64,000 nucleotides of DNA from Promethearchaeia archaeon (lineage in GTDB: Archaea; Asgardarchaeota; Lokiarchaeia; Sigyniarchaeales; SOKP01). Shown here in pieces: positions 52,832 through 60,709 of this stretch. The notes below the pieces were generated by a model. That model was not told the DNA's origin and made no database searches. It saw nothing but the letters and a program-made list of their open reading frames with translations. The number at the start of each line of letters is the position of its first letter. The first letter of the stretch is position 1. The stretch spans positions 1 through 64,000 of the forward strand of contig JAHQWK010000022.1 in the NCBI GenBank assembly GCA_029856145.1. Direction: 5' to 3'. A program made the translations under genes and the position numbers.

Positions 52832-53506
52832 CTAAAAATTGATTATTCCTGCGATACCTAGAGGCAAAAAGATACATAAAAGCCCAATACCTATAGCATA
52901 GATTATCCCAACTACTTTCAATTTTGACTTTCTCTCTGGTAAATCATGCACATAAAATGCTATTACAAAGAAATGAAAGTATCCTATTAAAAAAATTAGG
53001 ATTGGATTATACCAATGCCACCATGGATACACCCATATTAAATAATTTCCCACATTCAAGAAAATTTCCACAATTAGGCAGAATAGAGTAAAACCGATTG
53101 CCATAGCCCATCGATTAGGAAGTCCAAGTATTTTTTTTTTTTTATCCTCTGGTAAAAACTTTGCAAAAACAATTCCAGCGATAGAAAACATAAAAGCAAT
53201 TTCAATATTCCATCCAATTAATATAATATAAGCACTTGCTCCAGGCGTAGTCCAAAAAGCAGAGTAATTGGAAAAAGCGAAAACGAGTCCATTCCATATT
53301 TCATTAATTAAATCCAAGCCTAATACTGTTAACCCCGCATATACTGTATTCCAATTTCCCGTTTCTCTCGCATTTTTAATTTCTACACTATAAATATATA
53401 ATACTATAGCGAGTAGTGGAATAACATACCATCCTAATTCCGAATTTAATAGACGAAGATTGGCTAGAGCTTCTAATGAAGCTGGTGTTGGTGTCATAAA
53501 TTTCAC
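52832..53506 (-). CDS. Six-span membrane protein of unknown function
   Basis: The 224-residue protein has about six hydrophobic helices, a cytosolic DKKKKILGLPNRW loop and aromatic-rich outside segments (WVYPWWHWYNP). Many Trp and a few His residues in the membrane (LIWVYPWWHW, GYFHFFVIAFYVHD) might bind a ligand or metal, but I recognise no family. It is preceded by a 280-bp gap holding only AT-rich sequence. It is upstream of larB but on the same strand with 160 bp between, so a nickel-transport role is conceivable but unproven. Confidence 0.65.
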   Translation of the reverse strand: MKFMTPTPASLEALANLRLLNSELGWYVIPLLAIVLYIYSVEIKNARETGNWNTVYAGLTVLGLDLINEIWNGLVFAFSNYSAFWTTPGASAYIILIGWNIEIAFMFSIAGIVFAKFLPEDKKKKILGLPNRWAMAIGFTLFCLIVEIFLNVGNYLIWVYPWWHWYNPILIFLIGYFHFFVIAFYVHDLPERKSKLKVVGIIYAIGIGLLCIFLPLGIAGIINF

Positions 53507-53667
53507 TTTTAATTAATATTTATATTTTTTATGATTAATTAAAAGAAATTTAAACCCGAATATTTATATATTTTTTCTAGTTGAATTTAAACTAAAATGA
53601 GAAGACTCACATTGTATGATATTATCAATCTTAAGGATTTTATAGCATTTTTAAATGCAAAGAAACA

Positions 53668-54447
53668 TTATTCAGCAATTTTATTAGCAATTATAGCGGC
53701 GGAAGCTCCTGCTCCAAATCCATTATCAATATTCACAACTAATAATCCGGGTGAACAGGATTGTAGCATAGTGATTAGTGCTCCTTTCCCTTTTTCACCT
53801 ATACCATACCCACTCGAAATTGGAACGCCTATTACTAGAACATCAACAAGCGCCGCAACCACACCCGGGAGTGTTCCTTCCATACCCGCGCAAACAATGA
53901 TCACATGTACCCCATTTTTTATCATATTACTTAATGGTGTAAAAATTCGATGGATACCCGCAATCCCTACATCATAACTCGAGATAACTTTGCAACCCAT
54001 AATTTTTACAATTACCTCTGCCTCAACTGCAGTTGGTATATCAGAACTCCCTGCTGTAATAATTCCAACAATTCCTCCTTTGTTCACAAAACTATAAGAA
54101 AATTCTTTAATAACAATGATTTTTCCTAATTCATTTATGTCAATTATGTAATCTTTATTATTGCCAAAGGTTTCCAGGATTAGGGTTTTTTGTTTCTCAC
54201 TATAACGAGAAATTATTGCAAATTTTTTAGTTTTCAGAAATTGGGAAACTATATTTGTTATCATTTGAGGAGTTTTATTTTGAGCATAAATTACTTCGGG
54301 CGTACCAGTTCTAGTCTTACGAAAAACGTCTAATTTTGCTAAATCGCCTACCTCTTCAATCAAATTTGCCTTTAACAATTTCTCAGCATCTTCTAAGGAA
54401 ATTTCCTTTTCAAGTAATTTTAAAAGAATATTTTTAATTTCACTCAT
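53668..54447 (-). CDS. larB: LarB, nickel-pincer cofactor biosynthesis carboxylase
   Basis: The 259-residue protein has a LarB-specific N-terminal helical part (LLEKEISLEDAEKLLK; FRKTRTGTPEVIYAQNKTP). A PurE-like C-terminal domain has IVGIITAGSSDIPTAVEA, GCKVISSYDVGIAGIHR and VCAGMEGTLPGVVAALVDV, matching the AIR-carboxylase-like fold. LarB carboxylates nicotinic acid adenine dinucleotide at C5 and hydrolyses the phosphoanhydride, the first step towards the nickel-pincer nucleotide. LarC is 1.7 kb away on the opposite strand. Length is normal (about 250). Confidence 0.95.
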   Translation of the reverse strand: MSEIKNILLKLLEKEISLEDAEKLLKANLIEEVGDLAKLDVFRKTRTGTPEVIYAQNKTPQMITNIVSQFLKTKKFAIISRYSEKQKTLILETFGNNKDYIIDINELGKIIVIKEFSYSFVNKGGIVGIITAGSSDIPTAVEAEVIVKIMGCKVISSYDVGIAGIHRIFTPLSNMIKNGVHVIIVCAGMEGTLPGVVAALVDVLVIGVPISSGYGIGEKGKGALITMLQSCSPGLLVVNIDNGFGAGASAAIIANKIAE

Positions 54448-54604
54448 TTAGCATATCCTTTGCTAAATTATGATTCTATTAAAATCATTAAATAAACATA
54501 AATTTTGTAGTTTACTAATTTTAGAAAAAAGATAATAATTACTCAAAATAATTATAAATTACTATTCAATCAATTTTAAATCCTAAGTTAAAGTGAAGAA
54601 ACAT

Positions 54605-55828
54605 ATGAAAATTGACTATACATCTTTCAAGGATGTAAAATTAACTGGTAAAAAAATCTTAATGCGTGTTGATATCAACTCCAGCATAGATTTAGAGAAA
54701 ATGGAGATCAGAGATTCTCCTCGAATTCGTGCTCTTGTCCCAGCCTTAAATGAATATTTTAAGAAGAGTGCTGTCATTATATTAGCCCATCAATCGCGTC
54801 CAGGAAAAGATGATTTCACAGATTTAGATATACACGCCAGAGAAATAGAAAAACATCTTGGCCGACCAGTAAAATTTGTTAAAGATATATTTGGAGAACA
54901 AGCCATTCAAGCAATTAAAGATCTCAAACCTGGAGATGTGTTGGTCCTCAATAATGTTCGAAAATTTGAAGGAGAAATGAAAAATTATAAAGATTTCTCT
55001 GAGGCAGAAAACACTGAAATGGTCAAAACTTTATTTCCTTTAGTTGATTATGTAATTGTTGATGCTTTTGGAGCGGCTCATCGCGCTCACGCATCAATCG
55101 TAGGATGGCCTAAAATGATGGCGGGACCTATAACCGATAAAGAATTAGATGCTTTGAAAAAAATAATGCAAGAACCTGAAAAACCTATGGCTATGCTAAT
55201 TGGAGGGGCTAAAGCAATAGATAAATTTAAAGCAATGAAATATAATTTTGATAATGAAAAATTAGATTATGCTCTTTGTTCAGGACTAACCGCAATCTTA
55301 ATATTTGAGGCTTTAGGTAAAAATATGGGAGAACCAAACCATAAAATAATAGCTGAAGATTTAGAAGCAAATAAAGATATGATAATAGAGACATATGAGA
55401 AATATAGTGATAAAATTATTCTCCCCCAAGATTTAATCATAGATGATAATGGTAATAGAAAAACCATTGAAATCGATGAAGCTGGTACTTATAACACAAC
55501 AACAGGAGATATTGGCCAGAAAACTGTGGATAAATTTAATGAAATTCTGATGAAATGCAAAACTATTATTGCAAATGGTCCACCGGGTATATTTGAAAAG
55601 GACGTTTTTAGAAAAGCCACAAATGAAATCGTAGACACTATGGTAGCCGCTACAAAGAAAAACAAGGCACTTACGATAATTGGTGGCGGTGAAATGGGTG
55701 CTGCTGCTTCAATGGCAGGAAAAGCAGATGATGTTTCCTTCATATCAACCGCAGGCGGAGCAATGTTAGAAATTCTTTCTGGAAAAGATTTACCAATGAT
55801 TAGAGCTTTGCGTGAAAAAAAAGCATAA
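54605..55828 (+). CDS. pgk: Phosphoglycerate kinase
   Basis: The protein has 407 residues from ATG 54605; GTG 54593 would add four. Landmarks are ILMRVDINSSID (the substrate-binding RVDxN motif), ILAHQSRPGKDDF, VDAFGAAHRAHASIVG, and MLIGGAKAIDKFKAM in the C-terminal nucleotide domain. ANGPPGIFE and the closing TIIGGGEMGAA loop follow. It transfers phosphate between 1,3-bisphosphoglycerate and ADP in glycolysis and gluconeogenesis. The sequence is of the divergent archaeal type. An AT-rich promoter lies upstream and no Shine-Dalgarno is seen. Confidence 0.95.
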   Translation: MKIDYTSFKDVKLTGKKILMRVDINSSIDLEKMEIRDSPRIRALVPALNEYFKKSAVIILAHQSRPGKDDFTDLDIHAREIEKHLGRPVKFVKDIFGEQAIQAIKDLKPGDVLVLNNVRKFEGEMKNYKDFSEAENTEMVKTLFPLVDYVIVDAFGAAHRAHASIVGWPKMMAGPITDKELDALKKIMQEPEKPMAMLIGGAKAIDKFKAMKYNFDNEKLDYALCSGLTAILIFEALGKNMGEPNHKIIAEDLEANKDMIIETYEKYSDKIILPQDLIIDDNGNRKTIEIDEAGTYNTTTGDIGQKTVDKFNEILMKCKTIIANGPPGIFEKDVFRKATNEIVDTMVAATKKNKALTIIGGGEMGAAASMAGKADDVSFISTAGGAMLEILSGKDLPMIRALREKKA

Positions 55829-55837
55829 AAAGTTATT

Positions 55838-55856
55838 ATTTTTATTTTTTTATTTC
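55838..55856 (+). terminator. T-rich tract after pgk
   Basis: A nearly continuous T-tract lies 10-25 bases after the pgk stop codon, followed by the short palindrome ATTTTCGAAAAT. It is consistent with a U-rich archaeal terminator. Confidence 0.4.
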
Positions 55857-55963
55857 ATTTTCGAAAATAAGCGATTGCATTAGAAATTAGCAATTTTTAA
55901 TAAAATATTTATTTTTTATTAACATAAATTACATATTACTGGTTTCAGTAGATATTTAAAAAA

Positions 55964-56064
55964 GGGCCAGTGATCTAGTGGTATATACCACAATTGAGTA
56001 TTGTGGTAGTCTAAGATGCCCGCTTGACGTGCGGGAAATCGGGAGTTCAATTCTCCCCTGGCCC
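55964..56064 (+). tRNA. tRNA-Val(GAC) with about 27-nt insert in the D-loop
   Basis: The acceptor GGGCCAG pairs with CTGGCCC. The D-stem is ATCT/AGAT, the anticodon stem CCCGC/GCGGG encloses loop TTGACGT (anticodon GAC at 56026-56028), and the T-arm is GGGAG-TTCAATT-CTCCC. The D-loop has 37 nt (55977-56013) where 8-11 are usual. Its extra part forms a perfect 8-bp hairpin, ACCACAAT/ATTGTGGT (55987-56007). The 5' exon can also pair with it, since GTGGTATATACCAC is a palindrome. I infer a non-canonical intron in the D-loop. No CCA is encoded. Confidence 0.88.
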
Positions 56065-56088
56065 ATAGAAAAATAGAAGGAAAAAATT

Positions 56089-56568
56089 ATGCCAATAAGA
56101 ATTAGATGGACGTCAAAGGAATATTTTGGTTCCCTACTACTTTTATTAGGAATGAGTGGAATATCCCAATTATATTTTATTTATATAGGTCAATATTTCC
56201 TAGCTTTGGGAAATCATATTATAGCAATCTTAATCCCAATTGGAATTTGGGTGGCATTATTCTATGCTACTCTTATTATTTTTGAAAGTTATGCCCAAGT
56301 TGAGAGAAGAGAGAAATTAAGAAGTAGATTTCGTAAAGCAATAAGTAAGAGTTCAAAATTAAAGAAATTTTTAGATTTTCCAATTACAAAACCTTTACTG
56401 ATAGTTTTTATCCTTTTTAATATCTTCTTCTTCAGTACATTCTTTATCTCTGTATTATTCCTAAATAATTCTATGGCATTTCTAACAGCAGAAATTCTAA
56501 GTGCGATATTTTGCCTACTTGTTGCGAATTTAATAGAGAGAAATTATGGTCGAGTTAGGAGAATTTAA
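56089..56568 (+). CDS. Four-span membrane protein of unknown function
   Basis: The 159-residue protein has about four hydrophobic helices (about 14-33, 39-66, 102-124 and 128-148) and a strongly basic cytosolic loop in the middle (RREKLRSRFRKAISKSSKLKK). It belongs to no family I recognise. It begins 24 bp after tRNA-Val, preceded by an AGAAGGA-type purine stretch. It may be read through from the tRNA promoter or have its own. Confidence 0.62.
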   Translation: MPIRIRWTSKEYFGSLLLLLGMSGISQLYFIYIGQYFLALGNHIIAILIPIGIWVALFYATLIIFESYAQVERREKLRSRFRKAISKSSKLKKFLDFPITKPLLIVFILFNIFFFSTFFISVLFLNNSMAFLTAEILSAIFCLLVANLIERNYGRVRRI

Positions 56569-56718
56569 GATTATACTCTAACTTAAACTTGGCTTAATTA
56601 TAAAACAAATTTATTAAGTGATAATACAACATTTATTATAGAAATATAAGATTGTGATAAAACAAATATAACTATTGGTCAAATATATATTCAATAATAT
56701 TTATATTCTAATTTGAAT

Positions 56719-57567
56719 ATGGCGAGAATTGAAATTCGGTGTCCTATCTGCTCGAAATGGGATCATATAGAGATTTCAGATGATGCTACAAAAAATGTTT
56801 CAAAAGGACTCCTAGCAATCAATATAGCTGCTGGCATGATATGTGAGCATTCATTTATCGCATATGTAGACAAAAACTTAATTGTAAGAGATTGCTTAGT
56901 AGCAGATTTTAAGATTGAGCTTCCTGAAGGTGAAACTAGTGAGAGAACTGAAGATTTAATCATTCCCGAAACAGATATTATTAAGTTTGATTTAATTAAG
57001 CTAAATATCCCTGACACGTTAATGACATATGTATTTAGAGCAATTTTTCTTGGAAAGAAATCATTAATTCTTTCGGATCAAGAGTTCCTTTATAATTATA
57101 TAATTAATTTCTTTCAGTATATTACACAGAATTCGTTTGAATTTGATTTAAAAATAATTTCTGAAATGGATTATAAAAAAAATAAAAATGAATTTGAAGA
57201 TTATCTCATCTTTAAAAATCGGGAAGTTATTAGAGATAAAAATAAAGTAATTAATCCAAAAGGCTTAGAGATCGAGCGTTCTATCGTTCAAAAGTTCGTC
57301 GCGGAGTATGATTTAATGGCGGGGCTAATTATACTAAGAAACGAGATAAATAAAGCATATGAGTTTTCTAATTCTATTCTTAAATTTATTGAAAATTATA
57401 AAGGAAAACCTTTAACATCAAAAATAATAATTAATCATCTCTCAGAAAAGCATAACGAAAAAATAGTAATGCCTTATTTAACTTTTTTAATTGATATTGT
57501 TAGTCATTATTTTAAAGCTGATATCCCTAAGATCGGAGGAGTTTCTGATCTCTTAGGATTATTATGA
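56719..57567 (+). CDS. Asgard-type protein with N-terminal CPxC knuckle, unknown function
   Basis: The 282-residue protein starts MARIEIRCPICSKW at ATG 56719; an upstream TTG would add two residues. One knuckle, CPIC, sits at residues 8-11. A later Cys-His pair (ICEHSF) and a further Cys (RDCL) may complete a small zinc site, followed by strands ending FKIELP. The remaining two-thirds is helical and lacks known motifs. The N-terminal combination of zinc knuckle and EHSFIAYVDKNLIVRD recurs, in my recollection, in Lokiarchaeal proteins of unknown role, which is only an impression. It has its own AT-rich promoter region. Confidence 0.65.
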   Translation: MARIEIRCPICSKWDHIEISDDATKNVSKGLLAINIAAGMICEHSFIAYVDKNLIVRDCLVADFKIELPEGETSERTEDLIIPETDIIKFDLIKLNIPDTLMTYVFRAIFLGKKSLILSDQEFLYNYIINFFQYITQNSFEFDLKIISEMDYKKNKNEFEDYLIFKNREVIRDKNKVINPKGLEIERSIVQKFVAEYDLMAGLIILRNEINKAYEFSNSILKFIENYKGKPLTSKIIINHLSEKHNEKIVMPYLTFLIDIVSHYFKADIPKIGGVSDLLGLL

Positions 57568-57686
57568 TAAAGCCGCAAAAAAAATAGAATCCTTGATCCA
57601 TCCCCTAGAGTTTTTATATTGATTTTTCGTTTTTAATTAGATTTGGACAGTAATGTTAATAAGTTACAATTGAATTATAACTATTT

Positions 57687-58241
57687 ATGAATGAAAAAAC
57701 AAATAGAAACTACTTACTATTAGAACTTATTTATATTCCTGTGTTTTTTCTTATGGTGTTTTTCATTTTAGCCACTTCATTTATTCTTTTATTATCTTTA
57801 TCAGACTTTTCTATATTAATCCTCTTTTTCCCTATGTCAAGTGTGGTATCTTTAACCATTTATTACTTCAAGTCAAAAAACCCTGTTGAAAGCCTCAATC
57901 GCCTAATTTTAATCGATGCTATTATCTTTGTTCTTTATCTGACGTTGTTCATGGTATTAATATTGGTAATGATTGATCCACTAAGGTACTTTTTGTTTAA
58001 CTTTGTAGTGCTGTCAACATTATATCGTTTTTATCATTTTCTTTTAATCCCTTTAATTAGTGTTATTTCAGTAACATATTATTACCTAAAAATAAATAAT
58101 CCTGTCAGAGGTAAAATTTTATATATAATATTAATAACCAAAACCTCAATAATCATAATATTTTTCGTAGGGTATTTTCTATTGAATTGGTCAGTTCCAT
58201 TTTTTCAAGATGTTTATAACGGTCTTCCAGATTTTGATTGA
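57687..58241 (+). CDS. Five-span membrane protein of unknown function
   Basis: The 184-residue, very hydrophobic protein has about five membrane helices and short loops. Two similar loop phrases, YYFKSKNPVESLNRLI and YYLKINNPVRGKILYI, suggest an internal repeat of about 65-70 residues, each following a helix. No motif points to transport or catalysis. The start is ATG 57687 without a Shine-Dalgarno. It is followed by a 274-bp spacer containing hairpins. Confidence 0.62.
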   Translation: MNEKTNRNYLLLELIYIPVFFLMVFFILATSFILLLSLSDFSILILFFPMSSVVSLTIYYFKSKNPVESLNRLILIDAIIFVLYLTLFMVLILVMIDPLRYFLFNFVVLSTLYRFYHFLLIPLISVISVTYYYLKINNPVRGKILYIILITKTSIIIIFFVGYFLLNWSVPFFQDVYNGLPDFD

Positions 58242-58300
58242 AAAATTTATTTTCTAAAACTTATAGACTAAAATTTTTGAGAGCTTCTTCTTATACTACC

Positions 58301-58318
58301 CTCTCTTCATTTAGAGAG
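58301..58318 (+). terminator. Hairpin CTCTCT/AGAGAG with T-rich tail
   Basis: A 6-bp stem with a 6-nt loop is followed by TTATTATTTAATT. It lies about 60 bases after the membrane-protein stop codon and is a candidate terminator for that gene. Confidence 0.4.
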
Positions 58319-58366
58319 TTATTATTTAATTCTGTTACTTGATAACTAAAAAAAAGTTAATATTTT

Positions 58367-58386
58367 CGTGAAACAGACCTTTCACG
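58367..58386 (+). terminator. Perfect 7-bp hairpin followed by T-run
   Basis: CGTGAAA pairs with TTTCACG around the loop CAGACC, followed by TTGTTTT. It is either a second terminator or an operator-like inverted repeat about 130 bp before the enoyl-CoA hydratase gene. Confidence 0.4.
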
Positions 58387-58515
58387 TTGTTTTATATATA
58401 CCAAGAGAATCCCTCAATATTACCCAAGAAATATCACTTTAGAAATTTTATAACTCAATTTGAAATTTTCTCAGTATAAAAAAACTTTAATAATAATATT
58501 ATTGAAACTTAATTT

Positions 58516-59349
58516 ATGGAATTTAAACAACTTATATTTGAAGAGAAAGAAAAAGTAGCGTGGATTACTCTTAATCGGCCTGAAGTATTAAATGCGTTAA
58601 GTATGCAGCTTTCAGACGAGATAGTATATGCTATTGAAAAAATCCGCAAATCAACAAAATTAAAATTTCTTGTAATAAAAGGTGCAGGTGATAATTTCTG
58701 TGTGGGAGATGATATCACCGAAATGTTACAATGGGGTAACGCTAATGATATAACTCGCCGCGTTCGCTATTATCAAAATATGGCAAATCAATTAGAAGAA
58801 TTAGATAAAATTACGATCTCTGCTGTTGATGGTTATGCTGTTGGAGGTGGACTGGAAATTACGATGGCATGTGATTTTGTTATTGCTACTGAGAGAGCTA
58901 AATGGGGTATGCCTGAAGTTGATGTTGGCATCACTCCTGGTTGGGGAGGGACTACACGCCTAGCACGACTGATAGGTAGACGCAGAGCTAAGGAAATAAA
59001 TTTAATAGGTGCATTACATTCAGCAAAAAGAGCTGTTGAATGGAATTTATGGAATCGTGTTGTTTCTAATGATCAGCTTGATTCAGAAGTTGAAAAATTA
59101 CTAGAAGTCTTAAGTTCGAAGAATCAGCAAGGTATGCGTCAATTAAAATTTATAATTAATCGTGGAGTTGAGTGTGATTTATATACTGCACAAGGATTTG
59201 AAGTATTGTCTGGTGCATTAACTGGGGCTGTTAGTGGAATGTGGCAAGTTAAAGATGCAGACAAGGGAGCAGGTGTGATGGGATTTTCTAAAAAGAATGA
59301 ACTTTGGAATAAACGACGAAGTTTAGCGAAAGATTTTTGGGCAGATTAG
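58516..59349 (+). CDS. Enoyl-CoA hydratase/isomerase (crotonase) family protein
   Basis: The 277-residue protein starts with WITLNRPEVLNALSMQL. The oxyanion-hole region is VIKGAGDNFCVGDDITEML, followed by AVDGYAVGGGLEITMACDFVIA. The glutamate of GGGLE and that of WGMPEVDVGITPGWGG occupy the two catalytic positions of true hydratases, so hydration of trans-2-enoyl-CoA is likely. It works next to the acyl-CoA dehydrogenases of this window in fatty- or amino-acid breakdown. A short GNAT-like reading frame continues directly after its stop codon. Confidence 0.95.
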   Translation: MEFKQLIFEEKEKVAWITLNRPEVLNALSMQLSDEIVYAIEKIRKSTKLKFLVIKGAGDNFCVGDDITEMLQWGNANDITRRVRYYQNMANQLEELDKITISAVDGYAVGGGLEITMACDFVIATERAKWGMPEVDVGITPGWGGTTRLARLIGRRRAKEINLIGALHSAKRAVEWNLWNRVVSNDQLDSEVEKLLEVLSSKNQQGMRQLKFIINRGVECDLYTAQGFEVLSGALTGAVSGMWQVKDADKGAGVMGFSKKNELWNKRRSLAKDFWAD

Positions 59350-59460
59350 TTCAAAATTGCTACATTGATTTCTAGTGATATGGGTTGCAAAGTATATAAA
59401 AGAATTGGATTCAACGCATATTGCGATTTCGATATGTACGAATGGTCGTCAAATAAAAAA
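59350..59460 (+). pseudogene. C-terminal remnant of a GNAT acetyltransferase
   Basis: Directly after the crotonase TAG, and in the same frame, the sequence reads ATLISSDMGCKVYKRIGF, followed by CDFDMYEW. This is the classic end of GNAT N-acetyltransferases (A-x-L-x-A-S-x-x-G-x-x-V-Y-x-x-x-G-F). The acetyl-CoA-binding core upstream is missing and no start codon precedes it, so it is a decayed fragment of about 35 codons. The frame then runs into the 3' end of the convergent MBL-fold gene before its stop at 59530. I infer a deletion that fused the gene's tail to the crotonase end. Confidence 0.6.
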
Positions 59461-59473
59461 AAATTTAATGTAT

Positions 59474-60490
59474 TTATAGGTGAAACTCAGTTCCAACTAT
59501 GCCAAATGTATGAGATGGATGCCTTGACATAATTTTATTAAACTCAAATCCAGTGCAATGCATTCCACATGTTATTTCTGGATTCAATCCTTCTATAATT
59601 CGAACTGATTCTTCTATGTCTTCAGTTTTTTCCCATTCCTTATGAAATCCACCGATTATAGCATAAATTTTGTTAATCCCCGTTAATTTTTGCCCATGTT
59701 TTATGGTATTTACAATTCCTGTATGTCCACATCCCGTAATTACCACAAGTCCTTTATCTTTTACATTAATATAGATTGAGATTTCGTCTCTAAATGTATT
59801 TTTTTCAAATTCTTTTCTACTTTTCATTAAGTAGAACCCTTTCGTAAGTTCTCTTTCATCAAATATTTCGATTTCTCCACTTGTAGTAATTCCTGATGTT
59901 AGTTTTATTGGTTTATTTGTCTCTATAATTTTAAGATTATTTTGATTAACTAAGTTTTCGATTATAGTTTTGTTCATTGAAGGCAATTTGATACTATAAA
60001 TAAATTTGTTTTCTTTCTGTAAATCACGGAACTTTTCTGTTAAAACTTCAGGTGAATAAAATGCATGACCTGATTTTGGAACCAAAATCATGTTTTGGTT
60101 AAAGGAATTTGGTGTCAATATTAATTCACAGCTTTCTTTTAATTTAGGAAGGACATTCATTAAACCACCATAATGATCGACATGCCCGTGACTTAATATT
60201 AATTTGTCATAATCCTTGAAATCTATGCTCATAGCTTCTGCGTTCATAATTATTGAATTCTTTGGCCCTCCTGCATCTAAAAGATATTTTTTTATTTCTT
60301 CTCCTTGTTTTATTTCTATACTTATAGCAAGACCATGCTCGGCTATATATTTACTTCCGTTTGTATGGGGTTGTATAATTTTTCCTTCAAATTTTTCATC
60401 GGTCAATAAAGTTGAAATAGATGTATTTGTTGTCAAAATTTTAATCGTTAAATTACCACTTTCAATACCATCTGATATATCTATATTCAT
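59474..60490 (-). CDS. MBL-fold metallohydrolase (COG1237 type)
   Basis: The 338-residue protein has the metallo-beta-lactamase fold with SHGHVDHYGGL (HxHxDH) near residue 100, a glycine-rich VVITGCGHTGIVNTI containing the next His ligand, and GMHCTGFEF near the end. The order and length resemble COG1237 proteins, which include archaeal enzymes annotated as beta-ribofuranosylaminobenzene phosphate synthase-like or dihydropterin-related hydrolases. The true substrate is unknown. The N-terminus has no signal peptide. Its 3' end is antisense to the GNAT remnant. A tRNA-Gly gene lies immediately upstream. Confidence 0.88.
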   Translation of the reverse strand: MNIDISDGIESGNLTIKILTTNTSISTLLTDEKFEGKIIQPHTNGSKYIAEHGLAISIEIKQGEEIKKYLLDAGGPKNSIIMNAEAMSIDFKDYDKLILSHGHVDHYGGLMNVLPKLKESCELILTPNSFNQNMILVPKSGHAFYSPEVLTEKFRDLQKENKFIYSIKLPSMNKTIIENLVNQNNLKIIETNKPIKLTSGITTSGEIEIFDERELTKGFYLMKSRKEFEKNTFRDEISIYINVKDKGLVVITGCGHTGIVNTIKHGQKLTGINKIYAIIGGFHKEWEKTEDIEESVRIIEGLNPEITCGMHCTGFEFNKIMSRHPSHTFGIVGTEFHL

Positions 60491-60527
60491 ATTGGACGCC
60501 TTATTTTTAAATTAATAGTTTAAAAAT

Positions 60528-60628
60528 GCGCCCTCCGGGATCCTCCCGAGAAATCGAATTGATTCCAAGTATTGAACCCGGGTCGCCAGGTTGGCAACCT
60601 GGCATACTTACCACTATACTAAGAGCGC
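60528..60628 (-). tRNA. tRNA-Gly(GCC) with about 30-nt insert in the T-loop
   Basis: Read on the minus strand, the acceptor GCGCTCT pairs with AGGGCGC. The D-stem is GTAT/GTAT with G-T pairs, and the anticodon stem CCAGG/CCTGG encloses TTGCCAA (anticodon GCC, plus-strand 593-595 of the 60-kb block). The T-stem is CCGGG/CCCGG. The T-loop should have 7 nt but holds 37 (60540-60576). It starts with the expected TTCAA and ends with AT, and the intervening sequence folds into a hairpin GGAATC/GATTTC. I infer an intron within the T-loop. No CCA is encoded and the next base is A. Confidence 0.88.
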
Positions 60629-60709
60629 AATTTTAATAATAATAAGAATATTTTTAAAAATTAAAATTTAATGATTCCTAAGAAAAATAATTAGTATAGG
60701 AAAAGGAAT

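Noticed and set aside
53597-53977. 126-codon plus-strand frame opposite larB
   Set aside because: It is antisense to the conserved PurE-like domain of LarB; the Pro/Thr/Ser-rich translation is an antisense artefact.
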